Assembly: GCA_947311845.1 (NCBI GenBank) | Contig: CAMZMU010000063.1 | Coordinates: forward strand, 54,426,337-54,490,336 | Direction: 5' to 3' | Origin: Poa pratensis | Lineage: Eukaryota; Streptophyta; Magnoliopsida; Poales; Poaceae | DNA length: 64,000 nucleotides | The notes under the pieces: model-generated | What the model was told of the DNA's origin: nothing | The model's input: the letters and a program-made list of their open reading frames with translations, nothing else | Databases searched by the model: none | In this document: positions 12,042 to 24,558 of the stretch, piece after piece | How positions within the stretch are numbered: position 1 is the stretch's first letter | How the letters are laid out: the number at the start of each line of letters is the position of its first letter | Position numbers and translations under genes: made by a program

Positions 12042-14396
12042 ATGAGCCATCCATGGATGTACGCTTACCGACGCTCTAACGAGTACATTTAAGGCGTGCG
12101 TTCTTTTATCAATGTGGCTGAGGCAAACACGCAGAATGGTTTTATGTGTTGTCCATGCCGTGTCTGTCGGAATGAGAAGGATTACTCTTGCTCAAAGACC
12201 CTTCACATCCACCTGATTCAGTCCGATTTCATGACCGGCTATAATTGTTGGACCAAACACGGAGAAAGATGGATTATAATAGAAGACAATGAAGAAGAAG
12301 AGGATAATGACAACTATCCTATGTTCAGTGAACACGGTGGTACTACAATGGGGGAAGATGAAGCTGAAGAAGAGCCCATTGTTGATGAGCCCGATGATGA
12401 TCTTCGTCGGGCCATTCGTGATGCATAGATAAACTGCGGAAGTGAAAACGAGAGGTTGAAGTTGGAGCGCATGTTAGCTGATCACACAAAATTGTTGTAC
12501 CCAAATTGCGAAGATGGCCAGAAAAAGCTGGGTACCACACTGGAATTGCTACAAAGGTGAGGCAGATCACCGGACGAAGCCTACCCGCCCTACTGGGATG
12601 TTATATATGGTATGGACAAGGATATAAAAGTAATCTTTGGAAAGGGTCTTGGCGGATAATCTGTTCCGAATGACGCTGACGGACACGCACCCATGTGGAA
12701 GAAGAAATCTATAATTTGGGAGCTACCCTATTGGAAAATCCTAGAGGTTCGCTCTGCAATCGACGTGATGCACGTGACGAAAAATCTTTGCGTGAACCTG
12801 CTAAACTTCTTGGGCGTGTATGGAAAGACGAAAGATACACCGGAATCACGGCAGGACCAGCAACGTATGCACGAACGAGACAACCTGAATCTAGAGAAGT
12901 ATGAAGGTCCTACCAGCTACGCTCTTACCAAAGAAGAGAAGGAGATCTTTTTTGAAGTCCTGAGCAGTATCAAGGTCCCGTCTGGCTTCTCGTCGAATAT
13001 AAAGGGAATAATAAACATGACAGAGAAAAAGTTCCAAAACCTAAAGTCTCATGACTACCACGTGATTATGACACAATTACTTCCGGTTGCATTGAGGGGG
13101 CTTCTACCAGAAAATGTTCGAGTACCCATTGTAAAGCTATGTGCATTCCTCAATGCAATTTCTTAGAAGGTGATCAATGCAGAAACTCAACCAAGTTTAC
13201 AGAAGGATGTGGTCCAATGTCTTGTCAGCTTTGAGTTGGTGTTCCCACCATCCTTCTTCAATATTATGACGCACCTCATAGTTCACCTAGTCGAAGAGAT
13301 TTCCGTTCTCGGTCCTGTATTTCTACACAACATGTTCCGCTTTGAGAGGTTCATGGGAGTCTTAAAGAAATACGTTCATAAATGTGCTAGGCCAGAAGGA
13401 AGCATCTCCTAGGGCTATGGAACAGAGGAGGTCGTTGAGTTTTGTGTTGACTTTATTTCTGACGTTAAGCCGATCGGTGTTCCTCAATCGCGTCATGACG
13501 GGAGACTGTGTGGAAAAGGCATGATAGGAAAGAAAGCAACAATATGTATGGACGGGCATTCTTTCACTCAAGCACACTACACAGTTCTACATAATTCCAG
13601 CTTGGTGGCTCCATATATCGAGGAACACAAGAATATTTTACGCTCGAAATACCCGGAGCAACCTGAAGATTGGATTGATGGAGAACACGTGAAGACTTTC
13701 AGCGGTTGGTTGCAAACACGTCTCATTAATGACACCACTGTTGGAGAACATCTATACTTATTGGCCAAGTCACCATCTTCTACTATATTGACTTTTCAAG
13801 GGTACGAGATAAATGGGAATACATTTTACATGGCCGACCAAGATAAAAAGAGTACCAACCAAAACAGTGGTGTCCGCTTTGATGCAACAAACAACAATGG
13901 GCAAAAGGACACATATTATGGTTACATATAGCAGATATGGGAACTTGACTATGGACCTTCTTTTAAGGTCCCTTTGTTCTGGTGCAAATGGTTCAACCTG
14001 ACAGGCGGGGTACAGGTAGACCCGTAGTACGGAATGACTACAGTGGATCTCAAGAATCTTGGGTACGACACCGAACCATTCGTCCCAGCCAGTCAAGTGG
14101 CTCAGGTTTTCTATGTGAAGGACATGTCTACCAAACCGAAAAAAAGAAAAGATAAGCAAGTGAATAGATCATACGATGAGCCAAAGCGCCACATAGTTCT
14201 TTCAGGGACAAGAAACATCGTGGGAGTGAAGGACAAGACAGACATGTCAGAAGATTACAATAACTTTCATGAAATTCCGCCCTTCACAGTGAAAACTGAC
14301 CCAAACATCGTGTTAAATGATGAAGATTGTCCATGGTTACGGCGCAATCAGAAGAAAGGAACACACATGAAGAAGAAATTTATACCACGACACTAG
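12042..14396 (+). pseudogene. TnpD-type CACTA transposase gene, catalytic core deleted
   Basis: One reading frame (12042 to 14394) carries the whole remnant without any net indel. Order: MSHPWMYAYRR start; transposase-associated domain with CCPCRVCRN and a TGYNCWTKHGE motif; acidic linker; GTTLELLQ; then a jump to FGKGLGG, where several hundred residues of the tnp2 DDE domain are missing; HAPMWKKKSIIWELPYW; TKNLCVNLLNFLG; LKSHDYHVIMTQLLPVALRG and the DUF4218 region; finally a DUF4216-like tail with WCKWFNL. In-frame stops lie at about 12090, 12426, 13164, 13410, 13929 and 14026. Several would be CAG to TAG changes. No functional transposase can be made. Confidence 0.85.
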
Positions 14397-14870
14397 AGAC
14401 GGATGTTGGTGGTCATGTGTAATAATGTATGAAACCTTTTATTTAACTGTGTTCTGAAAACTGTGAAGAAAACTCTAAACACTGATTTTTGGTTCTAGCT
14501 AAATACTCCAACGGCTCACAAGCGCTCGAAAAAGTTGGAACAAAACACACGGTTTCCCGTACATACAGCCTGACGGCTCACAACTTGGTTGGATTAGTTA
14601 TTCAAATTCAAACACTTTTCATGTTGAAAGTATTGTAAGATTCAAAAATATGCAAAATGGCAAAATGGTTAATAGTTTGAACAGTTAGAATAATTATTTT
14701 AGAAAACCGAAAATGGTTTTGGATTAGTTATTCAAATTCAAACACTTTTCATGTTGAAATTTTTGTCAGATTCAAAAGTATGCAGAAGTTATTCAAATTC
14801 ATATTCAAACACTTTTCAAATTCACTTTCAAACACTTATCACAGAAAATTTGGGCCGTCACGCGCAAAAA
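14397..14870. other. Spacer between the two CACTA genes
   Basis: AT-rich, with a repeated GGATTAGTTATTCAAATTCA stretch at 14590 and 14720. No coding sequence seen. Confidence 0.5.
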
Positions 14871-14872
14871 AA

Positions 14873-15050
14873 ACACCTTCAGTCCCGGTTGGAGCCACCA
14901 ACCGGGACTAAAGGGGCATTTGCGCGCGCCGGATGGTGGCACCCAAAAACACCTTTAGTCCCGGTTGGAGCCACGAAACGGGACTATAGGGCCCTATAGT
15001 CCCGTTTCGTGGCTCCAACTGGGACTAAAGGTCCCTGGGTATAAATACCC
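14873..15050. promoter_or_regulatory. Internal palindromic array with TATA box, candidate promoter of the TNPA-like gene
   Basis: Four copies of CTTTAGTCCCGGTTGG-type repeats precede TATAAATA at 15040-15047. The core is a palindrome without spacer: arms 14951-14991 and 14992-15032 (41 bp each, one mismatch). The layout copies the 5' end of the element, where a CTAGTCCCGG inverted repeat also stands directly before a TATA box. I infer that the second gene uses this array as its own promoter. Confidence 0.55.
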
Positions 15051-18049
15051 AGGCCCTCCTCCCCGGTTCGAGCCACAAACCGGGAACAGAGGATAGCGCC
15101 GCCGCCGCCGAAATCGCCGTCCGTGCCGTCGCCTCCTCGCGCCCTCCGACGCCGCCGCGCTCCGACGCCGCGCCCTCTGACGCCGCCGCGCGCTCCGTCG
15201 ATGCTCTGACGCCTCCTCTCCGCCGTGCTCCCTCGCCGGCCTCCGACGCCGCACCTCCATCTCCTCCTCGACCACGACGCGGAGGAGCCGCCGCCGGCGA
15301 GGTAGGAGATGAATTTTGTTTTTTGTGCAATTTTTTGTGTAGAGTTTAATTAGATATATTTGTGTAGTTTTTTTGGTGTAGTTTAGGTAGTTTTTTTAGT
15401 GTATGAAATCCTATCTAGTGTTAGCAAAAAATTTAGGTGTTAGTAAAATATTTAGTGTTAGCAAAAATTAAGTTGTTAGTGTTAATTTTAGGTTAGTTGT
15501 TAATTTTTTTTGTCTTAGAGCTTCTAGTTGTTAGTGTTAATTAGTTGCTTCTAATTCTAGGTTAGTTGTTAGTGTTAATTTTTTGTTTTATAAAAATTGT
15601 GTTTTTAGTTTATTGTTCTCGGCGACGATGTCCCTGTTGGACCAGAGGGGCGATGTCCGGGACTGGGCTCCGCCGGCTGGCACTGGGAGGTGCTACCTTC
15701 CGGGACGCGTAGCTTGGTGAGGAAACCGGGTGACGTCGTCGACCCGGATCTTCTTTGGTGGCAGTCGCGTGGGCCACGCTCGGTGCAGAGGGAGCCGGCC
15801 CCCGAGGAGGTGGTACGTCGCCGTATCAGGGAGGAGGACGAGCACGTCCGTCGCTACATGTATTTGTTGGATAGGCAGTATAACAATAGCTGATCGTTTC
15901 TTCAGAGGGTTCCTCCTCATGTGAGTTATGACCCTGTGAGGGTTCCTTATCTTTGGATGCGCAGCACCAGCGGCTCAGCACCCCGCGGCTCAGGATCCGG
16001 TCGAAGTTAGTTTGAGAGGTTCATGCATGGGGGAGGAGATGTATTAGTGATATTATTCGTGATGTATTAGGGTTAAATAAAAATGGACCCGAGCTATGTA
16101 ACTGGATTACTCTAGATGTAAGGGCGAGTTTGGTTCATGGGAGATGTATTAGTGATACTTTTGCATATTTGATCAATGCTGCTTTTGTAAAGTGAGGAAA
16201 ATAATGTTCCCTACCTTTGAATTATTCTGCTAATGCTAACATTGTTTTATCTTTCTTTTGTATTAGTTAAGCAATGGATAACTTAACAGCAGATACCATG
16301 AAGAGGACATTTTCGCCATTCTACGGCAACACGAGGGTGGAGCAGAAGTCGGTGGAGCAGAAGACAGTGGAGCAGAAGATGGCTCACTGTTTTTGAACGA
16401 GTCCGGTCCGGGAATGGAGCTGGAACGAAGAGACGAAGCGCAAACGAGCATTGAGTGTGATGACGACTCGCAAATTGGTGGACATCCGCAGTCTGGTGAG
16501 GTATATTAAGCCTCTGTTGATCAGATCAATAATTGATTTGTATATATATGTATTAACACATGTTTCTTATTTTTAGACCTCCTCATCGACCCAATCTGGT
16601 AGAATTAAACGAGGCCATGCCAATGGGATGGCCGAAGATGCGCATCTCCGAATTGAGCTCGTCTCTCCAGAGGGTAAACCGTTGCTTCCCAAGGCGAACG
16701 CAAATAAGTTTGTGCATCAATGCGGAGTTATTGTTAGGGACAATGTCCCGATCAGCGTTCGGGAATGGAATAAGCCAGCAAAGGTAGAGGGAGTTAGTTA
16801 TGTCGACGACAGATTGAAAGATGTGCTTTGGGACAAGCTCATTGCACATTTCACCCTACCGGGTCTTGGATTCGATCGCAAAGACAAAAGCCATGACAGA
16901 CAAAGTCAAGCATTTCGCTCTTAAGAAGATGGCAAGAACAATTCAATAAGTACAAGAACAGATTATACCGTGCGTATGTCTTAGATAAGAAAGCTCCAGA
17001 TTTCACTGGCACACTAGAGAGGCAGCGGGCTCACTGGGACTCAGTTCTGGAGTATAAGGATTCGGAACTAGCTAAGCAAAGGTCGAAAAAGAATAAGAAT
17101 AATGCAGCGAAAAAGAAATATCACCATAAGATGGGGGCAGGTGGCTACAGAAGTGCGAGCCTAAGTGGGATCAAGCTGAGGCCGCCATGCGCGAAAAAGG
17201 GATCACTCTAGCTACAGAGGACTGGCCCTATAGGGTAAGAAATTGGATACTTGGGCATGGGGTGGAGTATGACATGGAAACATGGGAGTTAATAATTGAT
17301 GAAAAGAAAGAAATTCCTATACCCCAGAAAGCAATTGTTGAAGCAATCGCCGAGGTTCGAGAGGGAAAGTTTATTCCCGATAGAGAGAACGACGAGCTGA
17401 CAAAGGCCCTCTGGAATCCTGAAAAAACAAGACGAACACGAGGCTATGGACCTAGTGTGTCGTGGAAGAGTGGGTTTCCCGAGGACCGTGAATCTTATAG
17501 AAGTCGAGCGAGAGCAAAGAAGAGGAAGGAGCAGGAGGAATCAGACCGGTTGAACAACCTAGAAAGAAATAACGACGAGATACTTGCTATTGTAAAGCAA
17601 CAACATAAGCAAATAGATCAAATGCGCGAGCAAGGGGCAACTCATCAGCTGTAGCAAGATAGTCAAGGCGGCCCATCTCAGCGGAGAAGCAGCATGGCTT
17701 CCACGGCGGTCGGTGCTGATGAGGCACCGACGGATTGCTACCCGTGGATTATATCAGGGAGAAGATAAGTTGTGAGCTACATGTGGGAGTGAGGAACTTA
17801 TCCCTGAAGGCGGTGGATGGCTATGCTTTAACTTGTGAATCTACAACACTGTGGTATTGCAATGAGATTCCAGATGGCTATGCTCGTGTCGACGTGGATC
17901 AAATTTTACCAGGATATGAATCACTGGAGCTTGACATCCCTGGAGCTGATGATGAGAGGACACTGGGAGACGTCGAGGGTGGTATCATTCTATGGCGCAA
18001 GAAATACATCGTGTTTCCAGGCTGGGCGCCAAGGCCACCATCGTCTCCT

Positions 18050-18200
18050 CTGAGTCGCGACTCACCACCTCCAAGTCCACATGATGACGAGTGGGACGAC
18101 CACCACAACACGAGTCCATCTCGATCTCCGCCGCCGCATCAGCCGACTCCTCAGCCGACTCCGCCGCCGCATCCGCCGACTCCGCCCACTAAGGCTCAGG
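18050..18200 (+). other. Proline-rich linker of the TNPA-like protein
   Basis: The frame reads through PPP, PTPQPTPPPHP and similar stretches encoded by CCGCCGCATCAGCCGACTCC-type repeats. It separates the N-terminal DUF8039-like domain from the KR-rich middle and the Ulp1 part. It is low-complexity and probably unstructured. Confidence 0.6.
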
Positions 18201-19445
18201 GCCAAAAGGGGAAGCACGCCGCTTCGTCGATGGGTTACCGACGTGGACCCCGACAGGAGCCCCTCCCAAAAGTACCGCCGGCTCCTCCCAAGAGAGCTTA
18301 CGACATAACCGAAGAGCAAAACGCCACGATCGTGGCTGCCGATGTGAAAAGACAGCTTGCACCGAGAAAGACCGAGCCAAAGCAAATATTTATGCCAAAT
18401 CAAATAAAGTGGGCTAAGGACTTTCTTGAGCATCCATCGCAAATTGAGATAAATAGGCCAAATGACTATTTAGGCTGTATGAGGAGAGCTAGCTCCCACA
18501 CGACGAGAAGTAGTAGTGCCAGCAGGAAAAGAGACGTTGTCCAGCTCGGAGAACAGGCAAAACAGTCGATCTCCCCGCTCAAGGTGTTACCCACTGATCA
18601 GGGCTCTGCGGCGGACATTGCTTTATCCTACGCGGCAGAATTTGCTGCAGAAGATGGTATTACTCTTTCTCAACTGGAAAGCGAAGATATCCCCAATTTG
18701 GATGTAGAATTATGGAAATGGGAATACGGGAAGCCTCTGCTGCCACCTGATCAGATCAAGCTTCTACCAACACGAATGCGAAAACTGCATGACTGGTACT
18801 TGCAAGTCACAAAGGTAGAGAGAAAAATGATCCTTGTGAAAGTTACAGAAGATCATTACATAGGTCAAGAGCAGGACAAATTTATCTTCAAGAACTCTAT
18901 ATGTTATACAAGCTTGACGCCCTCGACTTGAGTCTCGTCAGTACCTATTGTCTGTAAGTGATTCAATTCATTTATTTCTAAAATAAAGTCTCTAGCTCAG
19001 CTCGGTCATTGCCTGTAGTAATTATGCTCACTACGCTATTATGCAGAATGAAGAGTGATGAATGTGACACAAAAAGAATCTTTGACATTGGGTTCGTTGA
19101 CCCAAAACGAGTTAATGACAGCTTGCTACAGGACTTCGCTAAGGAAACGGAGGACAACTTGCTAAGGTTCATACGGAGGAAACATTACAAAAACAAGATA
19201 TTGTTTCCTTACAACTTCGAGTAAAAGTGTTACTGTCTTGTATACATTAATTTTTGCTTACTCGATGTTAAGTGTAACTGATAAGTTACTGACGTATATA
19301 AATGTGCGCAGCTTCCATTACATTCTGCTAATCATTGAAGTTGACTCTGCAAGAGTTGAAATCTGCGACTCATTGGCGTATCCCGAAGAGAAGTACAAAA
19401 GCATTATAGATGTGCTCCAAAGGTAATTTCAATCATTATCGCACT

Positions 19446-19450
19446 ATATC
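19446..19450. repeat. Left copy of ATATC, candidate target duplication of the nested Gypsy element
   Basis: ATATC at 19446-19450 and again at 24559-24563, directly after the terminal CCATCA of the LTR. Five bases is the length expected of Gypsy integrase. The left side of the element lacks an LTR, so the match could also be chance. Confidence 0.45.
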
Positions 19451-20350
19451 TGAACATCAGCCAACTCCTCTGGCCGGGAAATAAACCGGCTCAACGCAGC
19501 CACACAGCCTGTCAGCTTCTGAACATCAGCCAACTCCTCTGGCCTTTTCAAACTCTGGATTGCACGAATTTTTTCCGGGTTTGCCTCAATTCCACGCTCT
19601 AACACAATGAAACCAAGTAACTTGCCCGCTGGAACCCCAAACACACACTTCGTAGGATTAAGCTTCATCTTGTACTCTCTCAGATTCTTGAATGTCTCTG
19701 CAAGGTCATTAATAAATGACCCGGCTTTTTCTGACTTGATAACCACATCATCAACATAAGCATGCACATTGCGCCCAATCTGATCATGAAAACAATTCTG
19801 GATACACCTCTGATAAGTTGCTCCTGCATTCTTCAACCCAAAAGTCATGGTCTTGTAACAAAAAGCACCAAAGGGGGTGATAAACGACGTCTTCTCCCAA
19901 TCTTCCTTGTTAAGTTTGATCTGATGATAACCTGAATACGCATCCAGAAAACACAAGAGCTCGCTGCCTGCAACTGCGTCAACGATTTGATCGATGCGCG
20001 GTAGTGCAAACGGATCCTTGGGACAATACTTGTTCAAACTCGTGAAATCAATACACATCCTCCACTCATTATTCTTTTTTTAGAACCAAAACCGGGTTAG
20101 CTAACCACTCTGGATGAAACACTTCCATGATAAAGCCGGCCTCCAAAAGCCGGGCTATCTCTTCTCCTATAGCTTTCCTACTCTCTGCATTCATTTTTCT
20201 CAAACCCTGTTTCACCGGCCTTGCCTTAGGATCAACATGTAAGCGGTGCTCAGCGAGTTCAGTTGGAATGCCTGGCATGTTACTAGGTGTCCATGCAAAA
20301 ACATCCCGATTCTCACGGATGAACTCGATGAGCGCGCTTTCCTATTTGTC
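19451..20350 (-). pseudogene. Reverse transcriptase of the nested Tat-like element, truncated
   Basis: Minus-strand frames 20278-20069 and 20058-19480 form one RT domain interrupted near 20065 (a run of Ts beside the break). Motifs: KARPVKQGLR, AGFIMEVFHPEW, WRMCIDFTSLNKYCPKDPF, DAYSGYHQI, FGLKNAGATYQR and the catalytic YVDD at 19747-19758. After LTGCVAALSRFIS the sequence switches to a repeated PEELADVQ segment and stops, so the tether, RNase H and integrase are gone. It cannot complete reverse transcription. Confidence 0.85.
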
Positions 20351-21754
20351 AGATAAGTTTGTCCCTATGGCGAACTGCTTGGAGGAATCTCCAGGCACAA
20401 AATCCACCATCTTTGTATCCTTTGCTGCTTTGAACTTTGCCCTGTCATCTTCTGTCATTGGCTTCTTGAGTGCCGTGTTATCCTGTGGGTCAACATTTGA
20501 TCTATAAGCTTTCAACTCCTCTCTAGCACAAGTTTGTTCTGCCAGGGCTGCATCCCCCTCATCGCATTCTGCTGCAATCTCTCTGTTACCATGTACTATA
20601 ATGATCCCCTTGGGACCCGGCATTTTCAACTGTAGATACACATAACACGGCCTTGCCATGAACTTGGCGTAAGCCGGCCTTCCCAATAACGCATGATAAG
20701 GACTTGGAAACTTTACTACCTCGAACGTGAGCCACTCTGATCTGAAATTATGGATAGACTCGCCAAAAGCAACCTCCAGTGCAATCTTTCCCTCTGGTGT
20801 GGCTGATTTCCCAGGAATTATACCGTGAAAAATTGTTGACGTTTTCTGCAACTGTGACTCCTTCAATCCCATACGCACAAATGTATCCCAGTACAGGATA
20901 TTAATACTACTACCACCATCCATCAGAACTATTTTCAACTCGAAATTGTGAACCTGAGGAGCCACCACAAGAGCTAGCAGACCCGGGTGCTCCACCACCT
21001 CTGGATGATCTGCCCTACTCCATGTGACGGTGTGCTCTGACCACCTCAGATATCTTGGCACCCCAACAGCAACTGTGTTAACTGCTCTCTTGACTAACTT
21101 TCTCTCTCTCTTGGTAGTGCCACTGGTGTATATGTGATACTGGCCCAACTGCCTCGGGTTCTGAGAAAATCCTCCCTGATTACTTGTATTCTGGTTCTGA
21201 CCCTGACCCGGGTTTCCAGTGGGTACCGCATTTGCTCCTGTTAGAGGCCCCACAGCCGGGTTACCACCCTGGCCGGGTCCTCCACTTCTGTTTGCTCCCT
21301 GCAGAGCTCTCTGCACCTCATTATTTTTCCACCTATTCAAATCCACACACTGTGCCAATGAATGATTGGATGGTCTGCCCATCTTGCTATGGCGAGGACA
21401 CGGCATCCTAAAAGCTTCCTCAGTACTCATTGGGCGTGTTCCCTGGTAACTACCTCCACTATTGTGATTCCCACTGTTTCCCTGATAACCCCTGTTGTCC
21501 TGGTAACCTCTATTTTCCTGATAACCTCTGTTTTCCTGGTAGTTCCCGTCCATCCTTTGCCTCTGAAACCCGGTATTGGTGTTTGCTACTAACTCTGAAC
21601 TTCCATCATTATGACCTCGCTTATGCTGATTCTGATTGTTGTTATTGTTGTTTCCCGAGCCATTATTGTCCACCATTATTTGCCGTGCTTTTCCCCTTTT
21701 CCTCCTCAGGCTCATCCTGAGTTTTGTCCGTGGCTGCGTGCCTATTGCAAGCAT
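20342..21754 (-). pseudogene. gag C-terminus and aspartic protease of the nested Tat-like element
   Basis: A 470-residue open frame. The N-terminal part is Asn/Gly-rich with tandem NRGYQ repeats (about residues 70-100), then PCPRHSKMG and HSLAQC, the zinc-knuckle-like motif of Tat gag. The retroviral-type protease follows: VLMDGGSSINILY holds the active-site Asp in its DGGS variant at about 20905-20930, with flap-region HALLGRPAYAKFM near the end. It ends FAIGTNLSDK before RT. The frame is open but depends on neighbouring broken frames for a working polyprotein. Confidence 0.8.
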
Positions 21755-23925
21755 CCATCAACTCTGCCATGGTGACCGGCTTAACCCGGTGCCCTTCCTT
21801 CATGCGACCCAGCTTCTGGACAAGTGGTGCATACTTACAAGTTTTCTCCATTGATGAAATTGCATCCTTGGGCTCAATACCAGATGAAGAGTGCAGGATC
21901 TCCGTGACCCGGCCCATCCAATGACGTGCTGACTCGCCTTTTTTCTGTATACAACGATCAAGATCCTCAATGGAAAACAAACGCTTGCACGTACCCTAAA
22001 AATGCTTGGTGAAAACCGCCTTCAACTCATCCCAGGAATTAATGGACTTCTCTGGTAGATTTTTAAACCACAACTTCGCTGCTCCATCGCTCATCATAAA
22101 ATACATGTACTTGGCACAAATATTCTCTGTGGCATTGCGTATACACATTGCCATCTCATAACTGCTCAACCAGCTGGCCGGGTCCATGCTGGGCTCATAA
22201 TTGGATATCTTGCTTGGCTCCTTGAACTTCTCAGGGAAAGGCTCTGCTCTAATGGAATCTGAAAGACATTTTGGCCCGGCTAAACTAGAAGAACTTGCCG
22301 AAATATTGATATTACCGGGTGAGCTTGCAGACGCGGCTGGTGCAGGACCCGGTCCTCCTTGTGGTACTCCTGCTGCAGGTACTACCGGGTTTGCATTGCC
22401 CGCACTTCTCCCCGCGCGTGATCTATTGACTATCTGCTGAGCTATGGAAATTGCTGGGGCGGGTTGATGCTGCTGATTGTTTTGATTTTGATTTTGCTGG
22501 GGCGGGTTTTGCTGCTGTGCCGCTACAGGCCCGGCCAATGGCGGGTTACCTCCATTGCGACTCTTGCTACGATACGTTGTGGAATGCAATGCACTTTTCT
22601 CCCTTGAATACTGAGTTTGCTGGACAACTGCAGTGCGTAACATGTCAATGGCACGCCGGGCTTCAATCTCCGCTGGCGTGTCTCCCAATGGAATACGATC
22701 AAGCGCCAAAGTTGCTGCATACACGTTATCCGCCGGATTTGAATAGTGACCCGCCGGCGTGTGAAACCTTGGTGTTCTGGGCGGCAGACCCGGATTTCCC
22801 CTGGCTCCCCCAGCGGGCAAACTCGGCGTTGCTGCTGCCACGTTACCGGCTCTCCCCGTTCCTCCGTTTTGCTCTGTACTTACTCTAGCCACTGGTGCCA
22901 CCTGAGCAGCGCCAATGGCTGATCTTCTGGAGTTCTGAACAGCGCTGCTACAGGCACTGCATTTGCTATATTTTCTCCACAGGCCAGCCGGCTCTGGTGC
23001 CTCCTCTGGTGAACCCGGGTCGCCTCATTGAGGCGATTTTCCTCCTCTTCTATTTGCCTCTTTCTTGCTTCTATTTCTTGCCTCTCTGCCTCGGCGTCCC
23101 TGCGCATCTGCTCCAACGCTCGGCGTGCTGTATCCAATTCCATTGCTCTAACTGCTGCGTTTTCTGGAGTAACCAACCTTGTAAGTGCTGATGGATCTAA
23201 GACCAGGCCATTGTTAAACAAGGCCGGGGCAGCTGCTGTGTTACTTCTTTCCTCTCCTTGGGCCCGGTTATGCAGGAACCCAAAACTGTTTCTGTATCTT
23301 GCCGTATCCTCGCTTTCCTCTGAGACCGAAGCCGGCTCTCCATCAACTCTCTATTCTGCCAACTCCAGAATTGGGGGCAGCTGCTGATGACCCGGGGTAA
23401 AGGCCGGTGGAACAACAGCTGATGGTGATGGTTGCATGCTGGACGAAGGCGCGGTGTACACCGCTACCCTACGAACCGGGCTTGGACTTGACTCTTGTTC
23501 CTCATCATCTTCCTCTTCTGCATCATACCCGAACCGCCTTCAAACATGGGCAAGATTGATTCCGACCCGGCTGTTCCACCGCGTCACCCGGGATTTCTGC
23601 CGGGTCATCCAGCCGTTCCTCCAGCGTGTTCAGGACCTCCTCAACTTCAGCTGTGCCAACTGATTCCTCTCCATCAGATTGAACAATTGTGGCGGCTCCT
23701 GACACAGATTCATAATCTCCATCACTAGCAGATCTAGTTGTAATCATGCCCACAAAAACATTAAATTTGCCAATTGGAATAACATCACCTGATTCAAGTA
23801 GATCAGATTCCGGCCCCCAGCCAAAATCATCGACGATGGATTCTCCTTGCTCATTGACTGTGATCTGGCCAAAAACAAAGTTTTCGGCCCCTCTCTTTGC
23901 TTCTCCCATGATGGTGACACCTTTG
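21663..23925 (-). pseudogene. gag of the nested Tat-like element, frameshifted
   Basis: Consecutive minus-strand frames 23925-23523, 23421-22880, 22901-21996 and 21980-21663 make up gag. They show an N-terminal region starting near MGEAKRGAENF, a heptad-rich charged stretch (RRDAEAERQEIEARKRQIEEEENR) that should form a coiled coil, a Gln/Asn-rich linker, and the retrotransposon gag domain with DPASWLSSYEMAM, WFKNLPEKSINSWDEL and ARHWMGRVTEILH. Frames are separated by small shifts near 23500, 22890 and 21990. The middle part lies opposite long plus-strand chance frames. Confidence 0.75.
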
Positions 23926-23930
23926 GCCGT

Positions 23931-23950
23931 GATTCCCACAGACGGCGCCA
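23931..23950 (-). other. Primer-binding site of the nested Tat-like element
   Basis: TGGCGCCGTCTGTGGGAATC on the minus strand, two bases inside the LTR end ACGACA. The priming tRNA cannot be named with confidence by eye. Confidence 0.65.
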
Positions 23951-23952
23951 AC

Positions 23953-24558
23953 TGTCGTGGGGTAGATAACACGGCAGATGCTACTTTGGGGTAGCTTGAG
24001 TTTTTGGGCAAGGCGACACTGGCATCTGGGAGATTGTTTAGCATTGCAGGGACACAGGTTTACCCAGGTTCGGCCTCTCCATTGGAGATAAAGACCTACT
24101 TCCTGCTATCTTATTATTAATCTTGGTCTCGATCTCGATAACCCGGCTACGACAACAGAGCCGGATCTCAATCTAGGTTACAAAGCTTGTGTGTATCTCT
24201 CGATGGTTCTCTCGCCTAAAGCTTGGGGATTATGAAAGTCCTTGCTAGCTATGGCTCAGGGGCCGGTTTATATAGATACCGGGCCCTCTGACTGCGTACA
24301 CAATAGAGTCGGGTTCTACCCGAACTCAAGTCCTATCCTACCTCCTTTTTTTCTTCGTGCATTCCAAGTCTTGAACCGCCTCTCGAACCGCCTCTTGTAC
24401 CTTCCAGAATATCACCTTCCTTAGCCGGGTCACCGCCAAGATGCCGGCCCAGAAACATAACCCGGCCCGTGCTGAGGGCTAACTGGCCTGACCGGCCTCC
24501 TTCCTGGCGGATCACGTTTCCCTCTTCATGGGCCTACCGGGTTATTATCCCTCCATCA
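23953..24558 (-). repeat. 5' LTR of the nested Tat-like element
   Basis: 606 bp with TGATGGAGGGATAATAACCC at its start and CCCCACGACA at its end on the minus strand. A TATATAAA box reads on the minus strand at 24267-24274. It shares end signatures with the plus-oriented LTR at 7427-7989. Confidence 0.8.

Larger units (their letters stand above)
19451..24558 (-). mobile_element. Truncated Tat-like Gypsy retrotransposon nested in the CACTA element
   Basis: On the minus strand: 5' LTR (24558-23953), primer-binding site, gag, aspartic protease and reverse transcriptase, ending abruptly in the RT/RNase H connection at 19451. RNase H, integrase and 3' LTR are missing. It lies in an intron of the CACTA Ulp1 gene: the splice donor at 19423 and the acceptor before 24633 still stand on each side. 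The lower end carries a 27-bp copy (19449-19475) of element sequence also at 19519-19545, typical filler DNA at a repaired break. Confidence 0.85.

Noticed and set aside
14994..15330. Minus-strand Arg-rich ORFs in the CACTA element
   Set aside because: They read a GCC-repeat leader of the TNPA-like gene backwards.
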